NCBI GenBank assembly: GCA_963922595.1
Contig: CAWUIM010000009.1
Span: 10,178 to 74,177, forward strand
DNA length: 64,000 bases
DNA from: JAJFFW01 sp963922595
GTDB taxonomy: Bacteria > Pseudomonadota > Alphaproteobacteria > Caulobacterales > Parvularculaceae
Reading direction: 5' to 3'
Shown piece by piece: positions 54,133 through 62,510 of the stretch (position 1 is its first letter; every line of letters begins with the position of its first letter). The translations under genes and the position numbers were made by a program. The notes below the pieces were generated by a model that saw only the letters and a program-made list of their open reading frames with translations, did no database searches and was not told where the DNA came from.

Positions 54133-55239
54133 TTATTCGTTCAGCGACCTGAAGAGGGCATCATACTGCGCGGCCATTTTTTCGAGCGAATAGTCATCTG
54201 CAGCTTTTTTTGCGTTGGCGCGGCCGAGTTGCGCACGCAGAGCCGGCGCCGCCGCTAACTCCGCGATTGACGCCGACAAGGCGCCCTCATCCTCGCGGGG
54301 GGTAATGAAGCGCTTGTTTTCTTCAGAAACCATGTGGCGAATATCGCCCACATCCGTCGCGACAACAGGCAGGCCCGCCGCCATCGCCTCGATTAAGCTC
54401 AGCGGCATCTGTTCGGTGTCAGACGACATCACAAACAAATCAAACGATGCGTAGGCCGTTTCCGGCTCGGAGGTAGCGCCTGGCATTTCGACGTTGAGGC
54501 CTAAAGACGCCGCTTCCTGTTTCAACAGATCCGTCTCCGGACCATCGCCGACGAGACTAAGGCGCATGTCAAGCTCCTCGCTTACCTCTTTCACCGCTCG
54601 CAATAGCCGGCGAAAATTCTTCTCCGGCCGCAATGCGCCCACCGAGCCAATGACGAAACTCCCCCGATCATAAACACGCGCCGGAACACTGAAACGCTCA
54701 ATGGAAACGCCGTTCGCGATATAGCGCACCTTTTGCGGCGAAAGGCGCCACTTCTCCAAGGCGAGCCGCTCAAGCGTTTTCGATGGCGTAACGACGATGG
54801 ACCGCCCGAGCGCCAGACGACGGAAGACCGCCCTCTTCGCCAGCTGTCGGTCAACGCTCTCATCCGGCCCGAAGCCATCTTCGAAATGAATATGCGGCTT
54901 CCTCGGCCCAATTCGGTTCGCAATGACCGCTTCAATCGAGCCCCAATTGTACGTGCAGACAATATCCGGATCACTTTCGCGAATAGCCGCTTTCAGTTCC
55001 GTAAGGGCGCTGACGCTGACGAACGAGGATTTCGGCGGGGTCAGGGCGTCAACTTGCGCATCCATCAGATGCGCCGCGCTAATGTCTGCGCCGAGAGAGA
55101 TAATATGATGCGCATACGCATCGCCGAGGCTCTTCGCCAACAGCGCCAGCCGAACCTGTTGTCCGCCAAAAGCAAACGAAGGGAAAAAATGCAATAAGCG
55201 CAGCGGCCGCGCGCGCGCCGCGCGATCCGGATCGTTCAT
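54133..55239 (-). CDS. GT4-type glycosyltransferase
   Basis: A 368-residue GT-B enzyme: LRLLHFFPSFAFGGQQVRLALLAKSL (N-domain glycine loop), a middle HIHFEDGFGPDESVD, IANGVSIERFSVP and the C-terminal donor site GSVGALRPEKNFRRLLRAVKE, LVGDGPETDLLK, SSDTEQMPLSLIEAMAAGLPVVATDVGDIRHMV (EX7E-like). It resembles glycosyltransferases linked to exosortase and exopolysaccharide systems. The sugar and acceptor are unknown. It lies 54 bp downstream of the tadF-like gene on the same strand, so it may be read from the tad promoter. Confidence 0.88.
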   Translation of the reverse strand: MNDPDRAARARPLRLLHFFPSFAFGGQQVRLALLAKSLGDAYAHHIISLGADISAAHLMDAQVDALTPPKSSFVSVSALTELKAAIRESDPDIVCTYNWGSIEAVIANRIGPRKPHIHFEDGFGPDESVDRQLAKRAVFRRLALGRSIVVTPSKTLERLALEKWRLSPQKVRYIANGVSIERFSVPARVYDRGSFVIGSVGALRPEKNFRRLLRAVKEVSEELDMRLSLVGDGPETDLLKQEAASLGLNVEMPGATSEPETAYASFDLFVMSSDTEQMPLSLIEAMAAGLPVVATDVGDIRHMVSEENKRFITPREDEGALSASIAELAAAPALRAQLGRANAKKAADDYSLEKMAAQYDALFRSLNE

Positions 55240-55293
55240 GCCTACACTCGAGATATCACGCGGGCCCAGAATAATGCAGGGTTGGGCGCGCGA

Positions 55294-55932
55294 TCAATTG
55301 TTAACTGTGCTCGAATGTTCTCCAAGACTGCCCTCCGCGTCGCAGTCCGGCGCGTTGTTCGGGCAGAGCAATACTTCGCTCACAAGGCGCGGCCATCGCT
55401 TTGTGGTTTTGTTGAAGGAGATCGGCTGACCAAGAATTCGATTCGAGATACCGCTCGTGAAGTCATAGCTCGCTTCCGCGACAAGCACTGACACTCCAGG
55501 AATAAGAATATCCTCATCGTCAACCAAGGCGAATTCGCTGCCAATCGCATAAGGCTCGCCGCCCGAATGGTCTCTGCTCCATTGGACAACGGTTTTATCC
55601 GGATCGCTTGGATAGCGAATGACACTCGTCAGTCTGAAATCAAGTGTTGAAATATCGTTCGGTTCCAGGATGCGTTGGGCGCCGGTGAAAATATTATCGA
55701 TCTCCGCCGGTGTTGTTTTCTCCGCCTGTCCAACCAAATCAACAATCGCGTTCGAGGCCTGCGACACGCGCCGGTCCACCGTAAACGCGTCCGATGTCTC
55801 CAGCATTCCGAAAAATAGGAGAACCATGACCGGCAATAACATGGCGAATTCGGTTGCGGCGATGCCGGACGCATCACGGCGCAATCCGTCAGCCGATCTT
55901 CGGAGTAAACACTTTTTATTTTGCGTTCCCAT
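55294..55932 (-). CDS. TadE/TadF-like pseudopilin
   Basis: A 212-residue protein with a short basic leader (RRSADGLRRDASGIAATEFAML): the GIAATEFAMLLPVMVLL stretch is the prepilin-like Glu-containing hydrophobic start seen in TadE/F. A C-terminal domain with two Cys (LLCPNNAPDC) follows. Such proteins work as minor components of Flp/Tad pili. The ATG at 55932 has GGAG 9 bases upstream. Third gene of the tadG-tadE-tadF-like unit. Confidence 0.85.
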   Translation of the reverse strand: MGTQNKKCLLRRSADGLRRDASGIAATEFAMLLPVMVLLFFGMLETSDAFTVDRRVSQASNAIVDLVGQAEKTTPAEIDNIFTGAQRILEPNDISTLDFRLTSVIRYPSDPDKTVVQWSRDHSGGEPYAIGSEFALVDDEDILIPGVSVLVAEASYDFTSGISNRILGQPISFNKTTKRWPRLVSEVLLCPNNAPDCDAEGSLGEHSSTVNN

Positions 55933-55949
55933 AACGCCAGACTCCAATA

Positions 55950-56522
55950 TTAAATCGAGCTTCCACCCGAGCCGTTTCTATTGTTACGCTCGTAGGGTTC
56001 ATTTTTTATGATGTAACTCGACATAATGCGTCGCCGGCCGTTGCTGCTGGCCAGATTAACGCCGATCGCCGGATTAAGCGTATCGTAGATCAAGCAAAGC
56101 CTGATCCGGACAATGTCCTGTTCGCCGCCCGGATCGACAATGATATCATCGACATCATCCGGATCATCGTCGCGGCAGAGCATGGGGTCTTGATCCGCTG
56201 CAAGCGCCGCGAAATTTGGGTAAGTCTTCACTTCAGCCGTAAGGCGCTGATCGCAATCTCCAAAATATTCAAGACGAGGGCAAACCTTATCATCCAAGAA
56301 TCGTTCGACGCTGAATGACGAATTCCCGCGCACCTGGCCTGTCCGGATTTCCCGCGCGATGTTGATTGCCGCAGCATCGACGCTTGAGTTGACGAAATAG
56401 AACCAACCGACCTCAAACGTTGAGAACATGACCATTAGGAAAACGGGGACGACGATAGCAAATTCAATCGCCGCGGATCCGTCCTTGCTTCTGCGCAAAC
56501 GAGTAAGTGGGCTCTTGATCAT
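55950..56522 (-). CDS. TadE-like pseudopilin
   Basis: A 190-residue protein with a basic leader and the TadE hydrophobic start GSAAIEFAIVVPVFLMVMFSTFEVGWFYF, including the conserved Glu five residues into the stretch. A globular domain with three Cys follows (VCPRL, GDCDQ, MLCRDD). It lies between tadG (28 bp upstream) and the tadF-like gene (17 bp downstream) on the same strand. Confidence 0.87.
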   Translation of the reverse strand: MIKSPLTRLRRSKDGSAAIEFAIVVPVFLMVMFSTFEVGWFYFVNSSVDAAAINIAREIRTGQVRGNSSFSVERFLDDKVCPRLEYFGDCDQRLTAEVKTYPNFAALAADQDPMLCRDDDPDDVDDIIVDPGGEQDIVRIRLCLIYDTLNPAIGVNLASSNGRRRIMSSYIIKNEPYERNNRNGSGGSSI

Positions 56523-56550
56523 TTTACGTGCCTTTTTCTCTCAGGGCGAC

Positions 56551-58764
56551 TTATTGACTGATGTGCAAGTTCACGAGATCGGCGGCGATACTGCCGAACG
56601 CATCTTCCAATTGATCACCCGACGGCGCCTTGTAATAGTAAGGCTCCGACGGTTCGGTCGCGCACGCCTTGAAGACCTTTTCCGTATTCGTGTCATTGAG
56701 GCCGAAGACGATCGTATAGACAAGAATGCCTTCCTGCTTCATGCGATAACAAATGCGCAGGAGCTTTTCGTCGATCTGATCGGCCATCCGGTCATTATCG
56801 AAGCCAAAGCCGCCGCGGCTCGGCCGGTCAACGCCTTGCCCCATACGCTCTTCGATAGAATAGCCGTAAGCAGTCATTTTAGAGTCCCAGTGCGTATTCT
56901 CGTCACCGACGAAGTTCTCACCGTCCGTCATGATGACCACTGCTTTCTGCCACTGATCGTCATCATACGCGATTTCACTGTCGAATGGCGCGCCAGGCGA
57001 AAGCAAGCGCCATCCCCATACAGCGCCATTCGCCGAATTGGTGTTGCCGTACGCCGTCAGGTTATCCATATAGGTCTCGATGTCCGTACGCTGATCAGTC
57101 GTCGATAGGATAGCCGCCGGGCAGTCTCGATTTGGCCCTTTGCCCGTGCTCGTGAACGACGGCGATTGATCATACTTTCCTTCGTATTTTTTGGTCGCAT
57201 CATTCCAAATCCCGGGATAGGAATTACGAATGCGATACTCGTCATCACCGTGATCAGTCGCAAGAAAGCGATCTTCATAAAGGTCTTTGACGCTATCCCA
57301 ATAGCTATTCAGGTTGGCTTTGCTGTTCCTCGCGGCATAGCGGAAACCAAGCACGACTTCGGCGTAGCGCCTAAAGTCCAATCCTTGATTCCAATGCGTG
57401 TATCGATGATCATCGATAAATCGACGATTTGCATAGGAGCCTTCGTTATTGCCTTGGTCGGGATCGTCAAACATCCATCCGGAGATTTGCAAACTACGAG
57501 AAACGCCGTTTGTCATCGTGTAGGACGTAGTAACCGAACCGCTCCAGTTACATGCGCTGCTATTGCAATTCGGTTCATCGGGGTGAAACAACGGCACCCA
57601 CCGCGAATTTTCAGCTTTAGCAATTTCACTTGCAGAGAGAGCAAGATTGGGCGCCCGGCTAAACGCTGTTCGGGTTCTATATTGAAATTCCTCTGTCGAA
57701 CTTACACTCGCTAAGTCGGCAGGAATCTCAATTGCATCCGTTATGTCGCTTTCCGCCACCGACGATGAAGATGTAGCAACTGGCGGCGTATCCAATTCGT
57801 CAAGCGGATATGGTCGCGCCTCGACGCATCCGCCCCATTCGGCATCCGGTACTGAATTGTAGAGGTCATAGTGGCTGACTTTGCGCTCCACATCGACGAC
57901 ACGCGCGATCCCGCGATTTCCGGGATTTTCGAGATTAGTTCGCGAATTCGTATCGACAGGCCCTTCGCCGTCGACATGAAAGAAATGCGCGCCGTGATAA
58001 TAGGCTTCAGCGTTTTTGTCCTCCCAGTCTTCGTCCCAGGTTTCTGCGGCGCCTGGGTTCACATACTGATTGAACGGCACAACGCCAATGCGGATATTGT
58101 CGGAGCTCTCGGAAGAACCGTACATGACGGCCATGAGTTCATCGACGGCGTCTTTAAGATCTTCAAGCTTGGACTGACTGGACCCGCTCGCGGTGTTGGT
58201 CATGGACCCCGTGGCGTCAAGCACAAGCGCAAGTTCAATGCGGCCGCGGCCAGCCTGGGTAATGGTGACGGTCACATCCATGTCGAGCGCGGCCGTTTCG
58301 GTCGCCGGCGCAGTGGGGTTTAGCAAACGGCGTCCGACCTGCAGCAGTAGCGTTTTCAGTTTTCCGTCTGCGCTTGCGGTAATTTCTTGCGGTGTTACCT
58401 CAAACTCGACGGCGAGATCTTGCACAGCACCGTCATAAGCGAAATTCTCAAAAAACAGCTTTTCGCCAAACTCTTCCACGAGCGCATTTCGTTCTTCGCT
58501 GTAGAGCTCCAGGCCGTCGATGTCAGGACCGCCAATCTCATTGTAGCGCGCCATCGCCAGAGCCGCTGCGTCGAGGGATTCGGTGATATCGGCCCGGATA
58601 CTGTTGTACCGCGTATAGTCGACCGCGCCGCCCGAGAATAGCATCAGGACAGCCAAAAGGAACGCGAACATGATCGCGATATTGCCGTCTTCGTTGCTGT
58701 TGAACGCGTTTTCAGCGGTGTGCGAACGGAAACGGTCGCATTCTTTTTTCAGTACCTGGAACAT
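56551..58764 (-). CDS. TadG-like protein with vWA domain
   Basis: A 737-residue protein. A cytoplasmic basic segment is followed by the TadG/RcpC-like start DGNIAIMFAFLLAVLMLFSGGAVDYTRY, then a vWA domain with the metal-ion site LVLDATGSMTNTASG (about residue 195). A long insert with Asn/Ser/Trp-rich segments leads to the C-terminal half of vWA (VVIMTDGENF, VYTIVFGLNDTNTEKVFKAC). It probably anchors or assembles pili. It is the first gene of the tad-like unit, and an inverted repeat (58830-58861) lies upstream. Confidence 0.85.
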   Translation of the reverse strand: MFQVLKKECDRFRSHTAENAFNSNEDGNIAIMFAFLLAVLMLFSGGAVDYTRYNSIRADITESLDAAALAMARYNEIGGPDIDGLELYSEERNALVEEFGEKLFFENFAYDGAVQDLAVEFEVTPQEITASADGKLKTLLLQVGRRLLNPTAPATETAALDMDVTVTITQAGRGRIELALVLDATGSMTNTASGSSQSKLEDLKDAVDELMAVMYGSSESSDNIRIGVVPFNQYVNPGAAETWDEDWEDKNAEAYYHGAHFFHVDGEGPVDTNSRTNLENPGNRGIARVVDVERKVSHYDLYNSVPDAEWGGCVEARPYPLDELDTPPVATSSSSVAESDITDAIEIPADLASVSSTEEFQYRTRTAFSRAPNLALSASEIAKAENSRWVPLFHPDEPNCNSSACNWSGSVTTSYTMTNGVSRSLQISGWMFDDPDQGNNEGSYANRRFIDDHRYTHWNQGLDFRRYAEVVLGFRYAARNSKANLNSYWDSVKDLYEDRFLATDHGDDEYRIRNSYPGIWNDATKKYEGKYDQSPSFTSTGKGPNRDCPAAILSTTDQRTDIETYMDNLTAYGNTNSANGAVWGWRLLSPGAPFDSEIAYDDDQWQKAVVIMTDGENFVGDENTHWDSKMTAYGYSIEERMGQGVDRPSRGGFGFDNDRMADQIDEKLLRICYRMKQEGILVYTIVFGLNDTNTEKVFKACATEPSEPYYYKAPSGDQLEDAFGSIAADLVNLHISQ

Positions 58765-58829
58765 AGCCAACGGTCCTCTCCACAAAGAAGGCGCAATCGC
58801 CCCTTTGACTGGATAAGCTATGTGACCAG

Positions 58830-58861
58830 AATTAACCGCTTGTAAGGAAAGCTGGTTAATT
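58830..58861. promoter_or_regulatory. Inverted repeat AATTAACC / GGTTAATT in the tadG promoter region
   Basis: Perfect 8-bp arms at 58830-58837 and 58854-58861 are separated by 16 bases, 66-97 bases before the tadG ATG. Each arm contains TTAACC, a CtrA-like half-site, but in opposed orientation. A regulatory role is inferred from position and symmetry. Confidence 0.4.
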
Positions 58862-58950
58862 TCCTACCAATTTCCGTGTACGATTTTTTCGAAAAACCGC
58901 CGCTACGCCCCGCCGCCGCTCGTTTCTATGCACGACTTTATTCTTAATAA

Positions 58951-58975
58951 CAGAAATTTGAATTCAATTTTTCTG
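58951..58975. repeat. AT-rich stem-loop CAGAAATTTGAATTCAATTTTTCTG
   Basis: A 25-bp near-palindrome centred on GAATTC, about 40 bases beyond the pdhA stop. No T-run follows on the minus strand, so it is not a standard terminator. It sits in a low-GC stretch (58860-59016) unlike the flanking genes. Confidence 0.4.
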
Positions 58976-59016
58976 AAATTTTTATCGGTCTCACGACGAA
59001 AATAGTAATCATTCCA

Positions 59017-60021
59017 TCAAGCGAGAATATCAGTATAAAGCTCTTCAGGCGCTGGCTCGGGACTGGCGAGCGAGAAATCAGCGGCTTCTTTGACCCGCGC
59101 CTTGATCTCTTTGTCAATCGCTTTCAAATCGTCTGCGGTTGCGAACTTGTTGTCGAAGAGCCGCTGTTCGCAATTCTTAATCGGGTCGTTGTGCTCGCGG
59201 ATGTCCTCGACTTCCTCGCGTGTGCGGTATTTCGCCGGGTCTGACATGGAGTGCCCCCGGTACCGGTAGGTCTTCATTTCGAGAACATAGGGGCCTTTAC
59301 CGGTCCGCGCATGATCGACGGCCTCGCGGGCGGCTTCGCGCACAGCCAAAACATCCATCCCGTCCACTTCCATTCCCGGAATGCCGAACGACGCGCCGCG
59401 ACGATATAGGTGGGTTTCCGAATGCGACCGTGTCACGCTCGTTCCCATGGCGTACTGGTTGTTTTCGATGACGAAGACCACCGGCAGCTTCCAAAGCTGA
59501 GCCATGTTCATCGCTTCAAAGACCTGACCCTGATTAGCGGCGCCGTCGCCGAAATAGGTCAGGCTCACCTTATCTTCGCCGCGATATTTATTGGCGAACG
59601 CTAATCCAGCGCCCAATGGAATTTGAGCGCCGACGATCCCGTGGCCGCCGTAAAATTCCTTTTCCTTGGAGAACATGTGCATGGAGCCGCCCTTCCCTTT
59701 GGAATAGCCGCCTTCCCGGCCAGTGAGCTCCGCCATGACGCCGTTCGGGTCCATGCCGCACGCAAGCATATGACCGTGATCGCGATATCCTGTGATCGTC
59801 TGATCGCCTTCTTTCTTGATCGCCTCGATCCCGACGACGACCGCTTCCTGGCCGATATAGAGGTGACAAAACCCGCCTATTTCGCCCATGCCGTAGAGCT
59901 GACCGGCCTTTTCCTCGAACCGGCGGATCAGCAGCATGTCGCCGTAATATTTCAACAATTCGTCTTTCGTCGCCGAAAGATTTGACTTGTCGGATGGCGC
60001 GCCGTCGGTTGCTGTGGTCAT
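59017..60021 (-). CDS. pdhA: Pyruvate dehydrogenase E1 component, alpha subunit
   Basis: A 334-residue thiamine-diphosphate enzyme subunit: GKGGSMHMFS, HGIVGAQIPLGAGLAFA, the cofactor motif GDGAANQGQVFEAMNMAQLWKLPVVFVIENNQYAMGTS, and YRYRGHSMSDPAKYRTREEV near the C-terminus. It decarboxylates pyruvate as part of the pyruvate dehydrogenase complex with E1 beta and E2. pdhB and pdhC would be expected just downstream but are not here; the tad genes follow instead. ftsB lies 90 bp upstream on the same strand. Confidence 0.97.
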   Translation of the reverse strand: MTTATDGAPSDKSNLSATKDELLKYYGDMLLIRRFEEKAGQLYGMGEIGGFCHLYIGQEAVVVGIEAIKKEGDQTITGYRDHGHMLACGMDPNGVMAELTGREGGYSKGKGGSMHMFSKEKEFYGGHGIVGAQIPLGAGLAFANKYRGEDKVSLTYFGDGAANQGQVFEAMNMAQLWKLPVVFVIENNQYAMGTSVTRSHSETHLYRRGASFGIPGMEVDGMDVLAVREAAREAVDHARTGKGPYVLEMKTYRYRGHSMSDPAKYRTREEVEDIREHNDPIKNCEQRLFDNKFATADDLKAIDKEIKARVKEAADFSLASPEPAPEELYTDILA

Positions 60022-60111
60022 GTGCTCTCTCGTTCGGTTTCAATTGCCGTGTTTACGGGCTCGGCGAATGAGAGACAAGACCAGACCAGATCAGTCCAAC
60101 CGGCTCATTTT

Positions 60112-60444
60112 TCAGTCGTTTTTTCGCCGAAGCCGATCGATTTCCTGGCGCGGGAGGACAATGTCGTCCTCATGGGCGTAGCCAAGAACAACGCGGATGC
60201 TTTCGTCCACCATGTCCGGATCGAGGCTGCGCGGGTTCAACATATCCGCCCGGCGTTCCAGCGCCTGCCGCTGGCGTGTCAGCAAATCGACTTCCTGGGC
60301 GGCGGCGGCCACATCCTCTTCGAGGGCCCAAAGCGTGCGGAAACCCGCGCCGCCGGCGATCGCCATAAAGCCCATGTAAACGATCCAGATCACGAACAAC
60401 GCCGGACCTGCCGCTTCGATGAAGAAATTCAAGAGAGTACGCAT
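60112..60444 (-). CDS. ftsB: Septum formation initiator FtsB (DivIC family)
   Basis: A 110-residue bitopic protein with one membrane helix (about residues 12-32: AAGPALFVIWIVYMGFMAIAGG) and a periplasmic coiled coil (EEDVAAAAQEVDLLTRQRQALERRADMLNP) ending DPDMVDESIRVVLGYAHEDDIVLP. It fits the FtsB/FtsL family that bridges early and late divisome proteins. GAGG at a 5-base spacing marks the ATG at 60444. eno and pdhA are its usual neighbours; here eno is separated by the metzincin gene. Confidence 0.9.
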   Translation of the reverse strand: MRTLLNFFIEAAGPALFVIWIVYMGFMAIAGGAGFRTLWALEEDVAAAAQEVDLLTRQRQALERRADMLNPRSLDPDMVDESIRVVLGYAHEDDIVLPRQEIDRLRRKND

Positions 60445-60885
60445 GAACACCTCGCCCTTGCGACTCACTTGAATCCGGCATGGTTAAAAAAATATGAACG
60501 TAAGATCATCGTGTTAGCTGAATTGGAATGGTTCTTCGAAGAACCAAGTTACACCAATAGCGCGAATCCTGAAGCGAAATTCGCGAAAAAGATTATATTC
60601 CGTACAAAGATTTAACTTAAAAACTTAAGTATGTTTGAGCATAATCGCGCGCACTCTTTTTTCGCTTTGGATCAATCTTCCAACAGTCCGAAAAAGTGTG
60701 TGCGGAGACGTCGAACAGAATTGCTAATAAGCTGAAAATATGGTGCTATTAACCAACGACGTTAATAGGTCGTGTTCTTACTCTGTATGCGTAGAGAAGG
60801 GCTAATTTTTCTCGCCCTGGGGGAATACTTCTAGTGACACGTCGTGGAGAGAAGTAAGTTAGAAGTAAGTCAGAGGAAACCCGAT
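60445..60885. other. 441-bp AT-rich divergent control region between ftsB and the metzincin gene
   Basis: No convincing gene is present. It holds an 18-bp perfect palindrome at 60529-60546, a TTAACTTAAAAACTTAAG repeat-like run at 60611-60628, and GCGAAATTCGC near 60573. The GC content is clearly below that of its neighbours. Promoters of both flanking genes must lie here. Confidence 0.6.
60529..60546. promoter_or_regulatory. 18-bp perfect palindrome TGGTTCTTCGAAGAACCA
   Basis: A perfect palindrome centred on TTCGAA, 85 bases before the ftsB start and 340 before the metzincin ATG. It has the size of a dimeric repressor site. It is not the alphaproteobacterial LexA site, which is a direct GTTC-N7-GTTC repeat. 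Its binding protein is unknown. Confidence 0.45.
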
Positions 60886-62427
60886 ATGAAAAAACTACTT
60901 ATTGGTGCGGCGAGCGCGCTCGCCCTATCAACGGGCGTTGCAAACGCGCAACTCTCGCAAGACGAAATGATTTCGCGCATTCAGGCCGGCGGCATCGAAG
61001 AAATTACGATTGTCAACGACTGTGAAGGCGTGATCTGTGCAGTCGACGGCGCTGAAACGCCTGCTGAAGCTATGGACGCGGTGAACGAGTTTCTCGCAAA
61101 CGCCGAAGGCTTTGAAGATGGTGTTGCATCGATCAACGACCCGGAAACCCGCGTGGCCGGACGTCGTCAGACCGTATTCCTGAACTTTGACGCTGGCGGC
61201 GACCCGACCTTCATCGTCGATGTCGTCTTTCTGGATGGCTCAACCGGAACGCTGACGTTCAATGACTTCGTCTACACGCCAGAAATCCGTGACGCGATCC
61301 AGGCGCGGATGGAAGAAGATTATGAAGGTTACCGCTTCCGCTTCGCGCAATCTGCGCCACGCCGCGGCGAGTTCACAACGCTGAACATCGGCGACAATGA
61401 CCGTGCGCCGGGCGATGCGAACATCACGCTGTTTGAAACACCCACCGGCGGTTTCAGCTTCAGCATTCTCTTTGGCATGGCCAACGAGATCGATTTCGGC
61501 AACGAGAACCTCTCAACCGCCGCGTTTACGGACGCGAGCTTCTGGGTCCTGCTCGCCGAAATGTTCCCAGCCGCCCTCGGCCCGCTCACCGGCATCCCGA
61601 CCGATCCTGCGGATCCGGCCTCGATCGCTGCGACGCTGGAAGAAGCTGTGCTTAATCAGTCAGCGAACACGTCAGCGCACGAGCTTGGCCATGTGGTCGG
61701 TCTTCGCCACCAGGACTCTTACGGTCCGATCGGCGGCGGCGCAGAGCCTTCGGACTCACCGTTTGAGTTCCTGCCGCCTTACGCCGGCCCATTTGCCGCG
61801 GATGAAACTTTCAACCACTTGATGGCGTCCGGCGCCAGCACGGGTCTGCCGATCCAAAGCTCTTCTTCCGAAGACCGCTTCTTCAGCGAACGCTCAGCGA
61901 TCAAGCTGACGACAAACGAACGCGGCCTTTTCGTGAATGAAGCAGACATCGGCCCGGACGGCATTCCGTTCCGTCCGTTGAACGCCGTCAACACAATCGT
62001 TGAAGGCGACAACGCCGGACCGAGCTTCCTCAACTTCGACGGCGCGGTCATCGTTGGCGATATCTCCGTGGCGACGGAAATCGACAGCTACGCCTTCTCG
62101 GCTGAGGCTGGCGACTTCCTCAACATCGAGCAAATCGCGTTTTCTGACGGCACGTTCAGCGACTCGCTGATCTTCAGCAAGTTGAGCGTGTTCCAGGTTG
62201 CTGACGACGGCACCGAGACGCTTCTCGTGGAGAACATTCTGGGCGACGCCGCTGACGGCTTCGTCGAAGCGTTCATCCTCGACTTTGAAGTGCCGGAAAC
62301 AGGCGACTATGTCCTCCGCGTCGGCGGCGTTCTGGATGATTTCCCGACACAACCGACCGATACGCTGGAAGGCGCTTATCAAATTCACTTCTATATCTTT
62401 GATGAGCCGTTCGACACACAGTCGTAA
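60886..62427 (+). CDS. Secreted metzincin-type zinc metalloprotease with C-terminal PPC-like domain
   Basis: A 513-residue protein. The signal peptide ends ANAQ (about residue 21). Two Cys at about 46 and 51 are the only ones. The catalytic motif HELGHVVGLRH (265-275, HExxHxxGxxH) plus a Met-turn (Met313 in NHLMASG) define a metzincin. The C-terminal part has a PPC/pre-peptidase-like beta sandwich: VGDISVATEIDSYAFSAEAGDFLNIEQ ... VPETGDYVLRVGG. The protein is acidic, with no membrane anchor and no PEP-CTERM tail, so it is probably secreted or periplasmic. The chosen ATG follows AGAGGAAA; the frame extends to a GTG at 60844. It has a long AT-rich upstream region and a strong terminator. Confidence 0.88.
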   Translation: MKKLLIGAASALALSTGVANAQLSQDEMISRIQAGGIEEITIVNDCEGVICAVDGAETPAEAMDAVNEFLANAEGFEDGVASINDPETRVAGRRQTVFLNFDAGGDPTFIVDVVFLDGSTGTLTFNDFVYTPEIRDAIQARMEEDYEGYRFRFAQSAPRRGEFTTLNIGDNDRAPGDANITLFETPTGGFSFSILFGMANEIDFGNENLSTAAFTDASFWVLLAEMFPAALGPLTGIPTDPADPASIAATLEEAVLNQSANTSAHELGHVVGLRHQDSYGPIGGGAEPSDSPFEFLPPYAGPFAADETFNHLMASGASTGLPIQSSSSEDRFFSERSAIKLTTNERGLFVNEADIGPDGIPFRPLNAVNTIVEGDNAGPSFLNFDGAVIVGDISVATEIDSYAFSAEAGDFLNIEQIAFSDGTFSDSLIFSKLSVFQVADDGTETLLVENILGDAADGFVEAFILDFEVPETGDYVLRVGGVLDDFPTQPTDTLEGAYQIHFYIFDEPFDTQS

Positions 62428-62447
62428 ACGTCACCAAACGTAAAGAG

Positions 62448-62475
62448 AAACGCCGCCGGATTTCCGGCGGCGTTT
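62448..62475 (+). terminator. Intrinsic terminator of the metzincin gene
   Basis: AAACGCCGCCGG (62448-62459) pairs with CCGGCGGCGTTT (62464-62475), followed by TTCTTTT. A T-rich run on the other strand suggests it also stops eno transcription. Confidence 0.88.
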
Positions 62476-62510
62476 TTCTTTTGCCCAAGCTTATGCGTTG
62501 CGTTGCAGCT

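Noticed and set aside
60631..60735. 34-codon frame in the AT-rich gap before the metzincin gene
   Set aside because: No ribosome site, no hydrophobic or charged pattern, and the region looks regulatory.
62370..62427. PEP-CTERM-like exosortase target at the end of the metzincin
   Set aside because: The C-terminus ends IFDEPFDTQS, with no Pro-Glu-Pro motif, transmembrane helix or basic tail.
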